Shown: one piece after another, positions 24,520 through 32,646 of the stretch
Position numbering within the stretch: the first letter of the stretch is position 1
Layout of the letters: every line of letters begins with the position of its first letter
Assembly: GCA_036270095.1 (NCBI GenBank)
Contig: DATBDE010000004.1
Coordinates: 1-36,797 of the forward strand
DNA from: DATBDE01 sp036270095
GTDB taxonomy: Bacteria > Actinomycetota > Thermoleophilia > Solirubrobacterales > Solirubrobacteraceae
Length of the DNA stretch: 36,797 bases
Direction of reading: 5' to 3'
The notes under the pieces: model-generated
Told to the model about the DNA's origin: nothing
The model's input: only the letters and a program-made list of their open reading frames with translations
Databases searched by the model: none
Position numbers and translations under genes: made by a program

Positions 24520-24984
24520 ATGACCCGCCGCGGCAATTACAGCTCTGGGGATGACTTCGTGCTCGAATACGGGGAGCTTCGCTTCACGTTCAACGAGCGC
24601 GACTTCGGCGAACGCTGCGAACAGGCAGCGCGCAAGGTCGGATTCGTGTCCGGCCAGCTCAGCGTGAGCGAGTCCGAGGACCTCGTCAACCTCGTGGTCA
24701 ACGGCGAGGTGCAGGACCCGGCGTCGGCCCTCGGCGAGCACGTCAACGACTGCTGGCCGGAGCTCGTGGGGCCGGCCGAGCGCTCGCTCGTGCACTGGCT
24801 GCGGCGCCTGATCTTCCGCAGCGCGTGGCTGGACCAGCGGGTCAAGGAGGGCGAGCTCGACGTGGCCTTCGACCCGGACACGCAGAGCTTCTCCTATATC
24901 CAGCCCGAGCGCGACGGCGAGCCGATCGAGCTCGCCCCCGAGCCCTCCTGGGGCCGGGTCGCGTACACCCCGCGCACCCGCTGA
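24520..24984 (+). CDS. Hypothetical protein, 154 aa
   Basis: I do not recognise the family. It is acidic and soluble with no signal peptide or TM helix. It starts MTRRGNYSSGDDFVLEYGELRFTFNERDFGERCEQAARKVGF, alternating beta-like and helical sections, and later has WLRRLIFRSAWLDQRVKEGELDVAFDPDTQSFSYIQP, ending in a short Arg/Pro tail. Codon third positions are high in G/C along the whole length and the frame opens and closes between two convincing genes, which supports coding. The ATG at 24520 has no strong ribosome-binding site. Confidence 0.65.
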   Translation: MTRRGNYSSGDDFVLEYGELRFTFNERDFGERCEQAARKVGFVSGQLSVSESEDLVNLVVNGEVQDPASALGEHVNDCWPELVGPAERSLVHWLRRLIFRSAWLDQRVKEGELDVAFDPDTQSFSYIQPERDGEPIELAPEPSWGRVAYTPRTR

Positions 24985-25026
24985 TTCCAAGGGGGTGGTT
25001 CTCGCGCCGCCCGCATTGGGGCGGCC

Positions 25027-26649
25027 ATGCGCACCCTCCTCGCCCTCGCCCTGGTCACCGCCGTCGCCGTCCTCACCCTCACCGTGCCCGCGCGCGCGGG
25101 CACCTACGAGATGGTCCAGTGTCGGACCGCGCCCGCGCGCGATGTCTCCTCGGACTGGCGCGCCTACGGCCCCGGCGGCCTGTTCGACGCCTGCGGCGGC
25201 GACGACGCCTTTGGCCTGCGCATGGGCGAGATGCCCTACGACTCGACCGGCGGGCTGACCATCGCCGTCCCCGCCTCGCGTCCACACATCGCCATCGCCG
25301 GCGTGGACGCGGCCATCGCCGTCGCCCGCGAGCGCGACCAGTTCGCCTTCCTGCGCTGGTTCGCGGGTGGCAGCGTGCTGCTCGACCAGGAGATGACGGG
25401 CTGGTCGCAGAGCGTCACGCGCACCCCGCCGGCCGGCGCGCGCGACTTCACCATGGACGTGTACTGCAGCTTCGGCGCCGGGCCGGCGAACTGCCGCTTC
25501 GACGACGAGAGCCGCGTCGTCTCGGTCCCCTGGTTCCTGTTCGTGCTCTCGGAGAGCGACGACCCGACGGCGCAGGCGACGGGCGGCTCGCTGCTCGGGA
25601 CCGACCCCGGCCACGGCACCGAGTCGCTGAGCTTCACCGCCGACGATGCCGACTCCGGCATCCACACGGTGGCGGTGCAGCTGGGCGGCGCGACGGTCGG
25701 GAGCTTGGACTTCGGCTCTGCCTGCCGGTTCACGGACTGGAACGCGTGCCCGCTGAGCCAGAGCCGCACGCTCGACATCGACACGACGCAGGTGCCCGAC
25801 GGCGCCTACCCGCTGCGGCTCGTCGTCGCCGACGCGGCCGACAACGTGAACACGGTCGACACGGGGCGCATGATCACCATCGGCAACCAGCCGCCCACGT
25901 CACCGGCGCCGCCCCCCAGCGCCGGCGCCACCAGTGGTGGCGGCGACCATCCCACCGCTGACACCGCCGCCGCCGACCGCGGCCAGCACAACGGCTCGGG
26001 CGGCGCGGGCGACGCCTTCCTCACGGCGACGCTCGTCAACCGCCGCCAGGCCATGCTCGTCCCCTATCGGCGCAGCTCGGTGACGATCTCCGGGCGCCTG
26101 ACCCAGCGCGACGGCACCCCGATCGCGGGGGCACGGCTGGACGTCGGCTCGCAGACCGTCGTGCCCGGCCTGCCCGGACCCGACGGCGGACAGGCGATCA
26201 CCGACGACGACGGGCGGTGGAGCGTGACCACGGCGCGGGGTCCGTCGCGCGAGGTGACCGTGGCCTGGCGCGCCTTCGACCGCGACCGCTCCTACGCGGA
26301 GACCACGCGGCTGTCGCTGCTCGTGCGGGCGGGGGCGTCGCTGGCCGTGCGTCCGCGGCGGGTGGGCAACGGCGGGCTGGTCACGCTGAGCGGGCGCCTG
26401 CTCGGCATGCCCTACCCCGACGGCGGCGTGCTCGTGACGTTGCAGGGCCGGCCGCGGCGCGGCGGCCACTGGCGCACCTTCGCGGTGACGCGGAGCAAGG
26501 CCGACGGCCGGTTCCGCTCCCGCTACCGGTTCACGCGCGTGGCGGGCGGCGTGCGCATGTTCCTGTTCCGCGCGCGGGTCAACCGCCAGGACGGCTACCC
26601 GTACGAAGCCGGGATCGCCGGCTCGGCAAAGGCAAGCGTGAAGCCGTAG
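25027..26649 (+). CDS. Secreted multidomain protein of unknown function, 540 aa
   Basis: Signal peptide 1-24 (LLALALVTAVAVLTLTVPARA, cleavage after ARA). The mature N-terminal domain (about 25-285) is beta-rich with four to six cysteines (VQCRTAP, FDACGG, VYCSFG, NCRF, SACRF, NACPL), suggesting disulfides. A low-complexity Pro/Gly/Thr linker (about 286-325) leads to two beta-sandwich-like repeats: ISGRLTQRDGTPIAGARLDV and LSGRLLGMPYPDGGVLVTL, which resemble carboxypeptidase-regulatory or Ig-like modules. It looks like a surface or matrix protein of a type frequent in Solirubrobacterales. It converges on rho across the palindromic repeat element. Confidence 0.75.
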   Translation: MRTLLALALVTAVAVLTLTVPARAGTYEMVQCRTAPARDVSSDWRAYGPGGLFDACGGDDAFGLRMGEMPYDSTGGLTIAVPASRPHIAIAGVDAAIAVARERDQFAFLRWFAGGSVLLDQEMTGWSQSVTRTPPAGARDFTMDVYCSFGAGPANCRFDDESRVVSVPWFLFVLSESDDPTAQATGGSLLGTDPGHGTESLSFTADDADSGIHTVAVQLGGATVGSLDFGSACRFTDWNACPLSQSRTLDIDTTQVPDGAYPLRLVVADAADNVNTVDTGRMITIGNQPPTSPAPPPSAGATSGGGDHPTADTAAADRGQHNGSGGAGDAFLTATLVNRRQAMLVPYRRSSVTISGRLTQRDGTPIAGARLDVGSQTVVPGLPGPDGGQAITDDDGRWSVTTARGPSREVTVAWRAFDRDRSYAETTRLSLLVRAGASLAVRPRRVGNGGLVTLSGRLLGMPYPDGGVLVTLQGRPRRGGHWRTFAVTRSKADGRFRSRYRFTRVAGGVRMFLFRARVNRQDGYPYEAGIAGSAKASVKP

Positions 26650-26665
26650 ACGAGCGCGCCAAGGA

Positions 26666-26690
26666 GTCAGACCGCCTTGAGGGTGGTTGA
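26666..26690 (+). repeat. Degenerate half-copy of the palindrome arm
   Basis: GTCAGACC, six bases, then AGGGTGGTTGA resembles the right arm of the element 100 bp further on (GTCAGACCCGAGGTGGTTCA) with an insertion. It may be a decayed additional copy. Confidence 0.3.
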
Positions 26691-26706
26691 GGGCTTGAAG
26701 CCGCTT

Positions 26707-26838
26707 GAACGGCAGCGACGAGGGAGGGTGGGTCCGGCCGGCGCGTGACGTGAGCCACCTGAGGTCTGTATGTCAGACCCGAGGTGGTTCACGTCGGATC
26801 CGTCCCCGGCTTGACCGCCTCCTTCGTCGCTGCCGTTC
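26707..26838. repeat. Composite nested palindromic element, copy 1
   Basis: A 132-bp element with two nested inverted repeats around one centre. Outer arms of 21 bp at 26707-26727 (GAACGGCAGCGACGAGGGAG...) and 26818-26838 match with one mismatch. Inner arms of 22 bp at 26747-26768 and 26774-26795 match at 19 positions around a 5-nt loop (26769-26773). It fills the gap between the convergent secreted-protein gene and rho, so it could form a strong hairpin at the 3' end of either transcript. Both arm types recur near 36.1-36.7 kb. No ORF or transposase is inside. Confidence 0.85.
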
Positions 26839-26887
26839 CCGCGCGTTGCGCACCGTGTGCGCCGAGGGAGCGACGAGGCTGAAAGCC

Positions 26888-28219
26888 CTACCGCTCCAAC
26901 GCCTCGAGGCGCGCCTTCGCGATCGCCTCCGCGCCCGCGTCGCCAACGAGCAGCTCGGGACGGATCGTCCCGCTCGCGACCAGGTCGACGGCGGGGAAGC
27001 GGGCCGTGGAGGTCAGCTCGCGGTTCAACGCGATCACGGTCGTCTCGCCGCCGACCGGCTCGGTGGCCGTGGCGACGATGGTCAGCGAGCCCGCGTCGAC
27101 CAGGTTGCGGGCGGACGCCAGGACCTTGCGGGCGGCCGGCGCGTTGAGCCCGTCGAGGCCGTCGACCAGCACCACGGCGTCGCGGCCGCGGGCGGCCACG
27201 CGGCGCGCCTGCTCGACCACGCGCTCGATCGCCTGGGCCTGGCTGTCGGGCGAGGTGCCCAGCGCCGTGGCGGCGGCGGGGGCCGGGCCCCCGTCCTCCC
27301 AGTCAGCGATCTCCTCGGGACGCACGCCGGCGAGCACGAGGGTGACCTGCAGGCCGCCCTCGCCGTCGCCGGCCTGGGCCGCGAGCGCCGCGCCGATCCG
27401 CCGCAGGGCCTGCGTCTTGCCCGCGCGCGCGGGGCCGGTGACGGCCACGCGCGAGCCCTTACCGAACGGCGTCAGCCACTCGATCGCGTGCACGGTGGCG
27501 TCGTCGCCGCCGAGCGCGAGACGCTCGGCCGGGAGGGCGCAGGGCATGTCCTCGTAGCGGGTGCCCGCGGTGACCTCGTCGGCCGGGGTGCCGTTGATGG
27601 TGTCCACGCGGACGAGCGACGGGTAGCGCTCCGAGCGCCGCGGCGGCCGCACAGGGCCGCCGATCACGTCGCCGGTGACGAGCTCGCAGCGCCGCACCTG
27701 CGCGGCGGAGATGTAGACGTCCTCGTCCGAGGGGTCGGGCGGCGCGACGCGCACGAAGCCCGACCCGCCACCCAGTAGCTCGACCGTGCCCTCGACGACC
27801 TTGTCCTCGTCGGAGGACGTGGCCTCGTCGTCGCCCTCGTCCGAAGCGGAAGCGTGGGAGTCGGTCGTCTCGTCGTCATCGTCGGCGCTGCGTCGCCGCC
27901 GCCCGCCGCGCCGCCGCCGGCGGCGCGGTGCCTCGTCCTCGTCGGACGCATCGGACTCCGAAGCCTCGGCGGCCTCATCGCCCCCGTCGGCGTCGGCCCC
28001 GTCGGCGTCGGCGGTCTCGGCGGCCTCGGCACGCCCGTCGGCCTCGACGGGAGCCGGCTCCTCGGAAGCCTCACCGGAGCCGCCCTGCCGCTCGACGATG
28101 GCCTCGATCAGCGCCTCCTTGCGCAGGCGCCGGAACCCGTCGATCCCCAGCTCCGACGCGATGGCGTGCAGGTCGGCGAGGGGGCTTGCCTCCAGGGCAG
28201 AACGGTCGAGCACGGACAT
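26888..28219 (-). CDS. rho: Divergent Rho-like transcription termination factor
   Basis: A 443-residue RecA-fold helicase homologue. Domains: Rho N-terminal SAP-like helix bundle (1-43), a long acidic linker (46-140) with an Arg-rich patch at 99-110, an OB-fold RNA-binding domain (141-215, with GFVRVAPPDPSDEDVYIS), then the ATPase with Walker A GPARAGKT (262-269), RPEE (300-303), Walker B VVLVD (349-353), and the FPAVDLVASGT block. R400 aligns with the arginine finger. Unusual: Val299 occupies the position of catalytic Glu211 of E. coli, and the segment after Walker B is about 22 residues shorter, removing the Q-loop. The start at ATG 28219 follows AAGGAGGG. Termination activity is unproven. 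Confidence 0.85.
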   Translation of the reverse strand: MSVLDRSALEASPLADLHAIASELGIDGFRRLRKEALIEAIVERQGGSGEASEEPAPVEADGRAEAAETADADGADADGGDEAAEASESDASDEDEAPRRRRRRGGRRRRSADDDDETTDSHASASDEGDDEATSSDEDKVVEGTVELLGGGSGFVRVAPPDPSDEDVYISAAQVRRCELVTGDVIGGPVRPPRRSERYPSLVRVDTINGTPADEVTAGTRYEDMPCALPAERLALGGDDATVHAIEWLTPFGKGSRVAVTGPARAGKTQALRRIGAALAAQAGDGEGGLQVTLVLAGVRPEEIADWEDGGPAPAAATALGTSPDSQAQAIERVVEQARRVAARGRDAVVLVDGLDGLNAPAARKVLASARNLVDAGSLTIVATATEPVGGETTVIALNRELTSTARFPAVDLVASGTIRPELLVGDAGAEAIAKARLEALER

Positions 28220-28223
28220 ACGG

Positions 28224-28231
28224 GCCCTCCT
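28224..28231 (-). promoter_or_regulatory. Strong Shine-Dalgarno of the rho gene
   Basis: AAGGAGGG on the minus strand, about 5-6 nt before ATG 28219. It is one of few canonical ribosome-binding sites in the window and fixes the rho start. Confidence 0.7.
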
Positions 28232-28301
28232 TCGTGTGGTCGGTCGGTCGGCTCCGGCACGCGTTGGGGCAGCGTCCGGCGATCCGATTGCAGCCCGCAG
28301 G

Positions 28302-29198
28302 CTAGCGGGCGCGTTCCCGGCGCAGGTCCTCCGCCAGCCGCACGCCGGGTGGCAGAGCGGCCTCGCCGCGCAGCACGGCGCGCACCGCGACGAAGTCCGC
28401 CACCGCCGCCACGTCGTGCACGCGCAGGATCTGCGCGCCCGCGTCCAGGCCTTGCGCGACCGCCGCCAGCGTGCCGGCAAGACGGTCGGCCGGCCGTCGG
28501 CCGGTGATCACCCCGACGAAGTCCTTCCGCGACACCGCCAGCAGCAGCGGGCGGCCCAGCGCCGCGAAGGACGACAGCGCCCGCAGCACCTCCACCGTCT
28601 GTGCTGGCGTCTTCCCCAGGTCCGGTCCCGGGTCGAGTACGAGGCACTCGCGCGGCACGCCCTGGGCTTCGGCGAGGGCCATCAGCTCGGCCAGAAACTC
28701 CTGCGTGTCCGCCACCACGCGCCCGTCCCAGGCCGGGTCGAGGAGCTTGACCTTGGGCGCAGCCCGCGTGTGCACGAGCACCAGCGCTGCCCCGCCGCGT
28801 GCGCACACCGCGGCCAGCGCCGGGTCACGCAGGCCGCTGACGTCGTTGACCATCGTCGCGCCCGCGGCGATCGCCGCCTCCGCCACCGTGGGCTTGTAGG
28901 TGTCGACCGAGACGACCACGTCGAGCTCGGCCACGATGCGCTCGACCAGCGGCACGACGCGCTCGATCTCGACCTCCAGCTCGACCGGCGGCGCGTTGGT
29001 CACCCCCGACTCGCCGCCCACATCGAGCAGGTGCGCCCCGGCCGAGACCATCGAACGCGCGAGCGCGACCTGTTCGTCCACGCTGGCCCAGCGGCCGCCA
29101 TCCGAGAACGAGTCCGGCGATGTGTTGACCACGCCCATGAGCAGCGGCCCGCGATCCAGGGCCAGGGCGCGGTCCCCGGCCCGGAGCTCGAGGCTCAC
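28302..29198 (-). CDS. folP: Dihydropteroate synthase-like protein
   Basis: TIM-barrel enzyme expected to condense p-aminobenzoate with dihydropterin pyrophosphate in folate synthesis. The 298-residue product has MGVVNTSPDSFSDGG (21-35), DVGGES (59-64), VSVDTYKP (97-104), VNDVSGLRDP (117-126), LDPGPDLGKT (188-197) and SRKDFVG (223-229), ending in RVHDVAAV. The substrate loop that normally reads GGESTRPG reads GGESGVTN, so the Thr/Arg/Pro of loop 2 are absent, and the MHMRGTP segment reads VHTRAAP. It may be a FolP2-type paralogue or a lineage variant. GTG start 15 bp after the secreted-protein gene; rho follows 82 bp later. Confidence 0.85.
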   Translation of the reverse strand: MSLELRAGDRALALDRGPLLMGVVNTSPDSFSDGGRWASVDEQVALARSMVSAGAHLLDVGGESGVTNAPPVELEVEIERVVPLVERIVAELDVVVSVDTYKPTVAEAAIAAGATMVNDVSGLRDPALAAVCARGGAALVLVHTRAAPKVKLLDPAWDGRVVADTQEFLAELMALAEAQGVPRECLVLDPGPDLGKTPAQTVEVLRALSSFAALGRPLLLAVSRKDFVGVITGRRPADRLAGTLAAVAQGLDAGAQILRVHDVAAVADFVAVRAVLRGEAALPPGVRLAEDLRRERAR

Positions 29199-29213
29199 GC
29201 CGGGGACCTCAGC

Positions 29214-30881
29214 TCACGCCGCCGATGGCGTCGTCTTGACGCGCAGGCCGCGGTTGCGGCCCGCCCGCTTCTGCCCATGGGCGTCTGTCGTGTCCACCCG
29301 CCAGTTGTGCCGGCCCTCCGAGAGCGGGTTGGGCGGGCGCAGCGTCGTGCCCTGGGTCTGGCCGATCTGCTTGCCGTCCATGTAGACGGTGTAGGTCGGC
29401 AGCCCGAACACCGATATCGCCGGCAGCCAGCGCAGCAGCGGCTCCTTGGTGTGCACGACGCGCGACGTGTGCGGGGTCGCGTGGCCCGGGAATCGCGCGT
29501 AGACCGACGCGACCACGCGCCGGTCGGTCGACGGCCCCTGGGCGAAGGCCACGATGCTGTCGCCCACGCGCGAGCTGGCGGCGAACAGGCCGCCGTTGGT
29601 CGGCACGGGGCCGAACTCGCCGGGCGAGAGCTGGACCTCGTCCTCGTAGGTGTTGTTGGCCGAGAAGCGGCCGGCGACGACGACGCCGGCGGGCGCCGGG
29701 GTCGGCGCCTGCAGCCACGCCACCACGCCGGTGAGGTTCTGCCCGGCGGCGATGACCGTCTGCGGGTCGGTGCCCCCGTTGTTGAGCGAGCCGAGCACGG
29801 CGCCCGGAGCGAACGCATCGTTGCGCAGGAACGCCGACGTCGGCGTCAGCGACGACATGCGCGTGCCCGAGGCCATGCCCCGGCCGCGCAGGTCCATGCC
29901 CAGCTGAGGGTTGTCCGCGCCCTCGACGACCGGGAACGAGAGGCCGTCGATCCCCTCGGCCGGGCCGAGGTCGCCGGCCACCAGGTGGCGGGCGATGATG
30001 CGCGACACCGGCAGCCCGTTGCCGTTGTCGAAGTCCTGGCGCAGCACGACCTCGCCGTACGAGCTGTCGTCCTCCAGGGCCACGTCGGGCGAGTCGGCCT
30101 GACCCGGCATGTGACCGTCCAGCGGCGAGTCGCTGGCCCCGATGAAGCTGCTCGAGAAGCTGTCGCGGTCGACGCGGCGCATGAGCACCCCGCCGGCCTC
30201 GCCCCAGGCCACGATCGCCGTGCCGTCGGCGGCCACGGCCACGCTCGGCCGGCCGTTGCCGGTGCCGGCCTGGTGGCTCGCGTCCTGGTCGAGCGTGCCC
30301 GGGAACTGCGTGAAGCTCTGGTCGGCGTCGCCCAGACGCGCGACGTGGATGTCCCCGCCGCCGCTCCCCGGCGTGGTCACGTAGGCCACGTAGGCGGCGC
30401 CGTGGACGCTCATGTCCAGGGCGGGGTTGATGATCGGCGCGCCCTGCGAGCCCTCCGCGACCTGCGCCGGCTGGGTGAAGGGCTGCGTCTTGTCCGACGC
30501 GACGACGCCGTACAGGCTGCCGCCGTTGATGAACACGACCGCCAGGCGACCGTCCTCGGAGGCCGCGATGCGGGCGCTCGACGACGGACCGCCCAGCCCC
30601 GGGTCCACGCGCTGGGGCGGCCCGAACTGCCCCTGGAAGAACTGCGACACGAAGACGTGGTTGACCCCGTTGTCCTGCTTGATGTAGACGACGCCGCCGG
30701 TGCCGTCCATCGACAGGTCGAGCCCGTCGACCTCGACGATGCTCGACGACGGACCGTCCACGACGGTCCCCGGGAACCACGCCGCGCGGACGGGCGCAGC
30801 GGCGACGGCCATGAGCACGACGAGCGCCGCGCCGAGCGCGACGGCGCGGAGCGAGCGCGGGCGACTTTGTAGCAATGGCAA
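29214..30881 (-). CDS. Secreted beta-propeller-like protein of unknown function, 555 aa
   Basis: Signal peptide (about 1-33, LRAVALGAALVVLMAVAAAPVRA). The mature protein shows repeated beta-strand blocks of the kind seen in propellers: IAASEDGRLAVVFI, DMSVHGAAYVAYVTT, SVAVAADGTAIVAWGE, SPDVALEDDSSYGEVVLRQD, spaced 45-55 residues apart, and a C-terminal fibronectin/Ig-like domain (LSEGRHNWRVDTTDAHGQ). No catalytic motif is recognised. Begins at TTG 30881, chosen because GAGGAGG lies 10 nt upstream. It heads an apparent operon with folP and rho, an unexpected combination for an exported protein. Confidence 0.75.
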   Translation of the reverse strand: MPLLQSRPRSLRAVALGAALVVLMAVAAAPVRAAWFPGTVVDGPSSSIVEVDGLDLSMDGTGGVVYIKQDNGVNHVFVSQFFQGQFGPPQRVDPGLGGPSSSARIAASEDGRLAVVFINGGSLYGVVASDKTQPFTQPAQVAEGSQGAPIINPALDMSVHGAAYVAYVTTPGSGGGDIHVARLGDADQSFTQFPGTLDQDASHQAGTGNGRPSVAVAADGTAIVAWGEAGGVLMRRVDRDSFSSSFIGASDSPLDGHMPGQADSPDVALEDDSSYGEVVLRQDFDNGNGLPVSRIIARHLVAGDLGPAEGIDGLSFPVVEGADNPQLGMDLRGRGMASGTRMSSLTPTSAFLRNDAFAPGAVLGSLNNGGTDPQTVIAAGQNLTGVVAWLQAPTPAPAGVVVAGRFSANNTYEDEVQLSPGEFGPVPTNGGLFAASSRVGDSIVAFAQGPSTDRRVVASVYARFPGHATPHTSRVVHTKEPLLRWLPAISVFGLPTYTVYMDGKQIGQTQGTTLRPPNPLSEGRHNWRVDTTDAHGQKRAGRNRGLRVKTTPSAA

Positions 30882-30934
30882 CGCTGTTCGGCCTCCTCGG
30901 AATTCGCGTCCGAAACTCGCGCGAAGACGAAAAG

Positions 30935-32617
30935 TTACGGTCGGGCCCCGATGGACGCGCTCACGAGGATGCCCTCGGCGCCCGCCTCGGAGGCAAATCC
31001 GGCGATCTCACGCTCGACCCGGCCGTCGTCCCAGCCCAGCTCCCGGCCCAGCGTCCGCGCCGCCCGCTGCACCGCCGCGCTCGGCGTTCCGTCGTCGTCC
31101 AGCAGCTCGTGCGCGGCCAGCAACCCGAGCCGCGTGCGCCGTAGCAGCGCGTCCCCCACCGTGCGCGCCTGCTCGCGCCGCGCGCCGTAGGCGACCTCGG
31201 CCAGCAGGTCGGGTCGGCCGGACACCACCGGCTGTGCCAGCTCGCCGCGCTCGCCGGCGACGTCGAGCACCTCGCGCGCCCCGTAGCCGTAGCGCCCGGC
31301 GAGCTGCGCGTAGGCGTCCTCGGGCACGCCCTCGACCCGCGGCAGCTCGCTCGCGTCGACCGCCATGCCCAGCGGGATCTCCTGCGTGCGGCAGGGCGCG
31401 TCGCGCCCGTCGCGCTCGACCAGCCGGTCCACCGCCAGCTTGGCCATGCGGCGGAAGGTCGTGAGCTTGCCTCCGGTGATGGTGATCATGCCGCTCGAGG
31501 TCTCGTAGAGCTCGGCCTTGCGCGAGATGTCGACCGACTTCTTGCTGTCGCCGTGCGAGACCAGCGGCCGCACGCCCGCGTAGGCGCCGGTCAGGTCGGC
31601 GACCCCGAGGTCGCGGTGAAAGAACGCGTTGATGGCGTCGAGCAGGTAGGCGATGTCGTCCTCGGCGGGCGGCACGTGGTCGATGTCGCCCTCGTAGTCG
31701 TTGTCCGTGGTGCCCACGAGCGTGCGCCCGAGCCACGGCACGGCGAAGATCGTGCGCCCCGCGCCCGCCGGCACGATCGCGCCGGCGTGCATGGGCAGGT
31801 CGTCGGGCGACAGCGTGATGTGCGTGCCCCGGCTCGGCCGGATGACCGGGACCTCGGCCTCGTCGTGGAGCTCCTCGGCCTGCACGCGGTCGGCCCACAC
31901 CCCGGTGGCGTTGATCACGTTGTCGGCGCGGATGAGCAGCTCGTCGCCGGACTCGTCGTCGCGCGCGCGCACGCCGTCGGCCACCACCTCGGTGACGGCG
32001 AGCCGGTTGGCGGAGACCGCGCCGAAGCGCTCGGCCTCGGCCAGCACGGTGAGGACGAGGCGGGCGTCGTCGGTCTGGCAGTCGTAGAAGAGGTAGCCGG
32101 AGCTGGGGCGGCGGTCGGCCAGGGCGGGGATGAGCTCGACCACGTCGTCGCCGTCGATGGTGCGGTGGCGGTCTGGGCTCCACTCCTCCCCCTCGCCGTC
32201 GCCGCCGCCGCGACGGCGCCGCAGCGGCCGGCGGAGCTTGTCCAGCGCGAGGACGTCGTACATGTTCAGCCCCACTCCCACGAGGCGGTCCAGGTGGCCG
32301 CCCTCGAAGGCGGGGACGACCATCTGCAGCGGCCGCACCAGGTGCGGGGCCAGCGCTGTGAGCAGCTGGCGCTCGAGCAGCGCCTCGCGCACTAGCCCGA
32401 CATCGAACTGCTGCAGGTAGCGCAGCCCGCCGTGCACGAGCTTGCTCGAGCGCGACGAGGTGCCCGCGGCGTAGTCGCGCTTCTCGACCAGCGCCACGGC
32501 GAAGCCGCGGCTGGCCGCGTCCAGCGCCACCCCGGCCCCGGTGATGCCGCCGCCGACGACGACGAGGTCGAACGGCTCGGAGGTGAGTGCGCTGAGCGCC
32601 TGGTCCCGGGTCACCAT
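30935..32617 (-). CDS. glpD: Glycerol-3-phosphate dehydrogenase, FAD-dependent
   Basis: Membrane-associated flavoenzyme oxidising sn-glycerol 3-phosphate to dihydroxyacetone phosphate, passing electrons to quinones. The 560-residue product has the FAD-binding VVVGGGITGAGVALDAASRG, the GlpD signature SSRSSKLVHGGLRYL (about 54-68), DVYD-like central FYDCQTDDARLVL, NATGVWAD, PSRGTHITLS, GTTDNDYEG, and ITGGKLTTFRRMAKLAVD, followed by the C-terminal helical domain. The ATG at 32617 starts the conserved part; TACCCT lies 10 nt upstream, so it may have its own promoter besides read-through from the GMC gene, whose stop is 29 bp before. Confidence 0.95.
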   Translation of the reverse strand: MVTRDQALSALTSEPFDLVVVGGGITGAGVALDAASRGFAVALVEKRDYAAGTSSRSSKLVHGGLRYLQQFDVGLVREALLERQLLTALAPHLVRPLQMVVPAFEGGHLDRLVGVGLNMYDVLALDKLRRPLRRRRGGGDGEGEEWSPDRHRTIDGDDVVELIPALADRRPSSGYLFYDCQTDDARLVLTVLAEAERFGAVSANRLAVTEVVADGVRARDDESGDELLIRADNVINATGVWADRVQAEELHDEAEVPVIRPSRGTHITLSPDDLPMHAGAIVPAGAGRTIFAVPWLGRTLVGTTDNDYEGDIDHVPPAEDDIAYLLDAINAFFHRDLGVADLTGAYAGVRPLVSHGDSKKSVDISRKAELYETSSGMITITGGKLTTFRRMAKLAVDRLVERDGRDAPCRTQEIPLGMAVDASELPRVEGVPEDAYAQLAGRYGYGAREVLDVAGERGELAQPVVSGRPDLLAEVAYGARREQARTVGDALLRRTRLGLLAAHELLDDDGTPSAAVQRAARTLGRELGWDDGRVEREIAGFASEAGAEGILVSASIGARP

Positions 32618-32646
32618 CTCGGGCGAGAGGGTATTGCCGCAGCCGC

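Noticed and set aside
26747..26795. Intrinsic terminator for rho or the secreted gene
   Set aside because: The hairpin is strong but has no T-run on either side, and its recurrence elsewhere marks it as a repeat element; a terminator role remains possible but unproven.
27786..30872. Very long plus-strand ORF (1028 codons) antisense to rho, folP and the secreted gene
   Set aside because: It is a GC-skew shadow: the translation is His/Arg/Ala/Val-rich without domains, while the minus strand carries three well-recognised or signal-peptide proteins.
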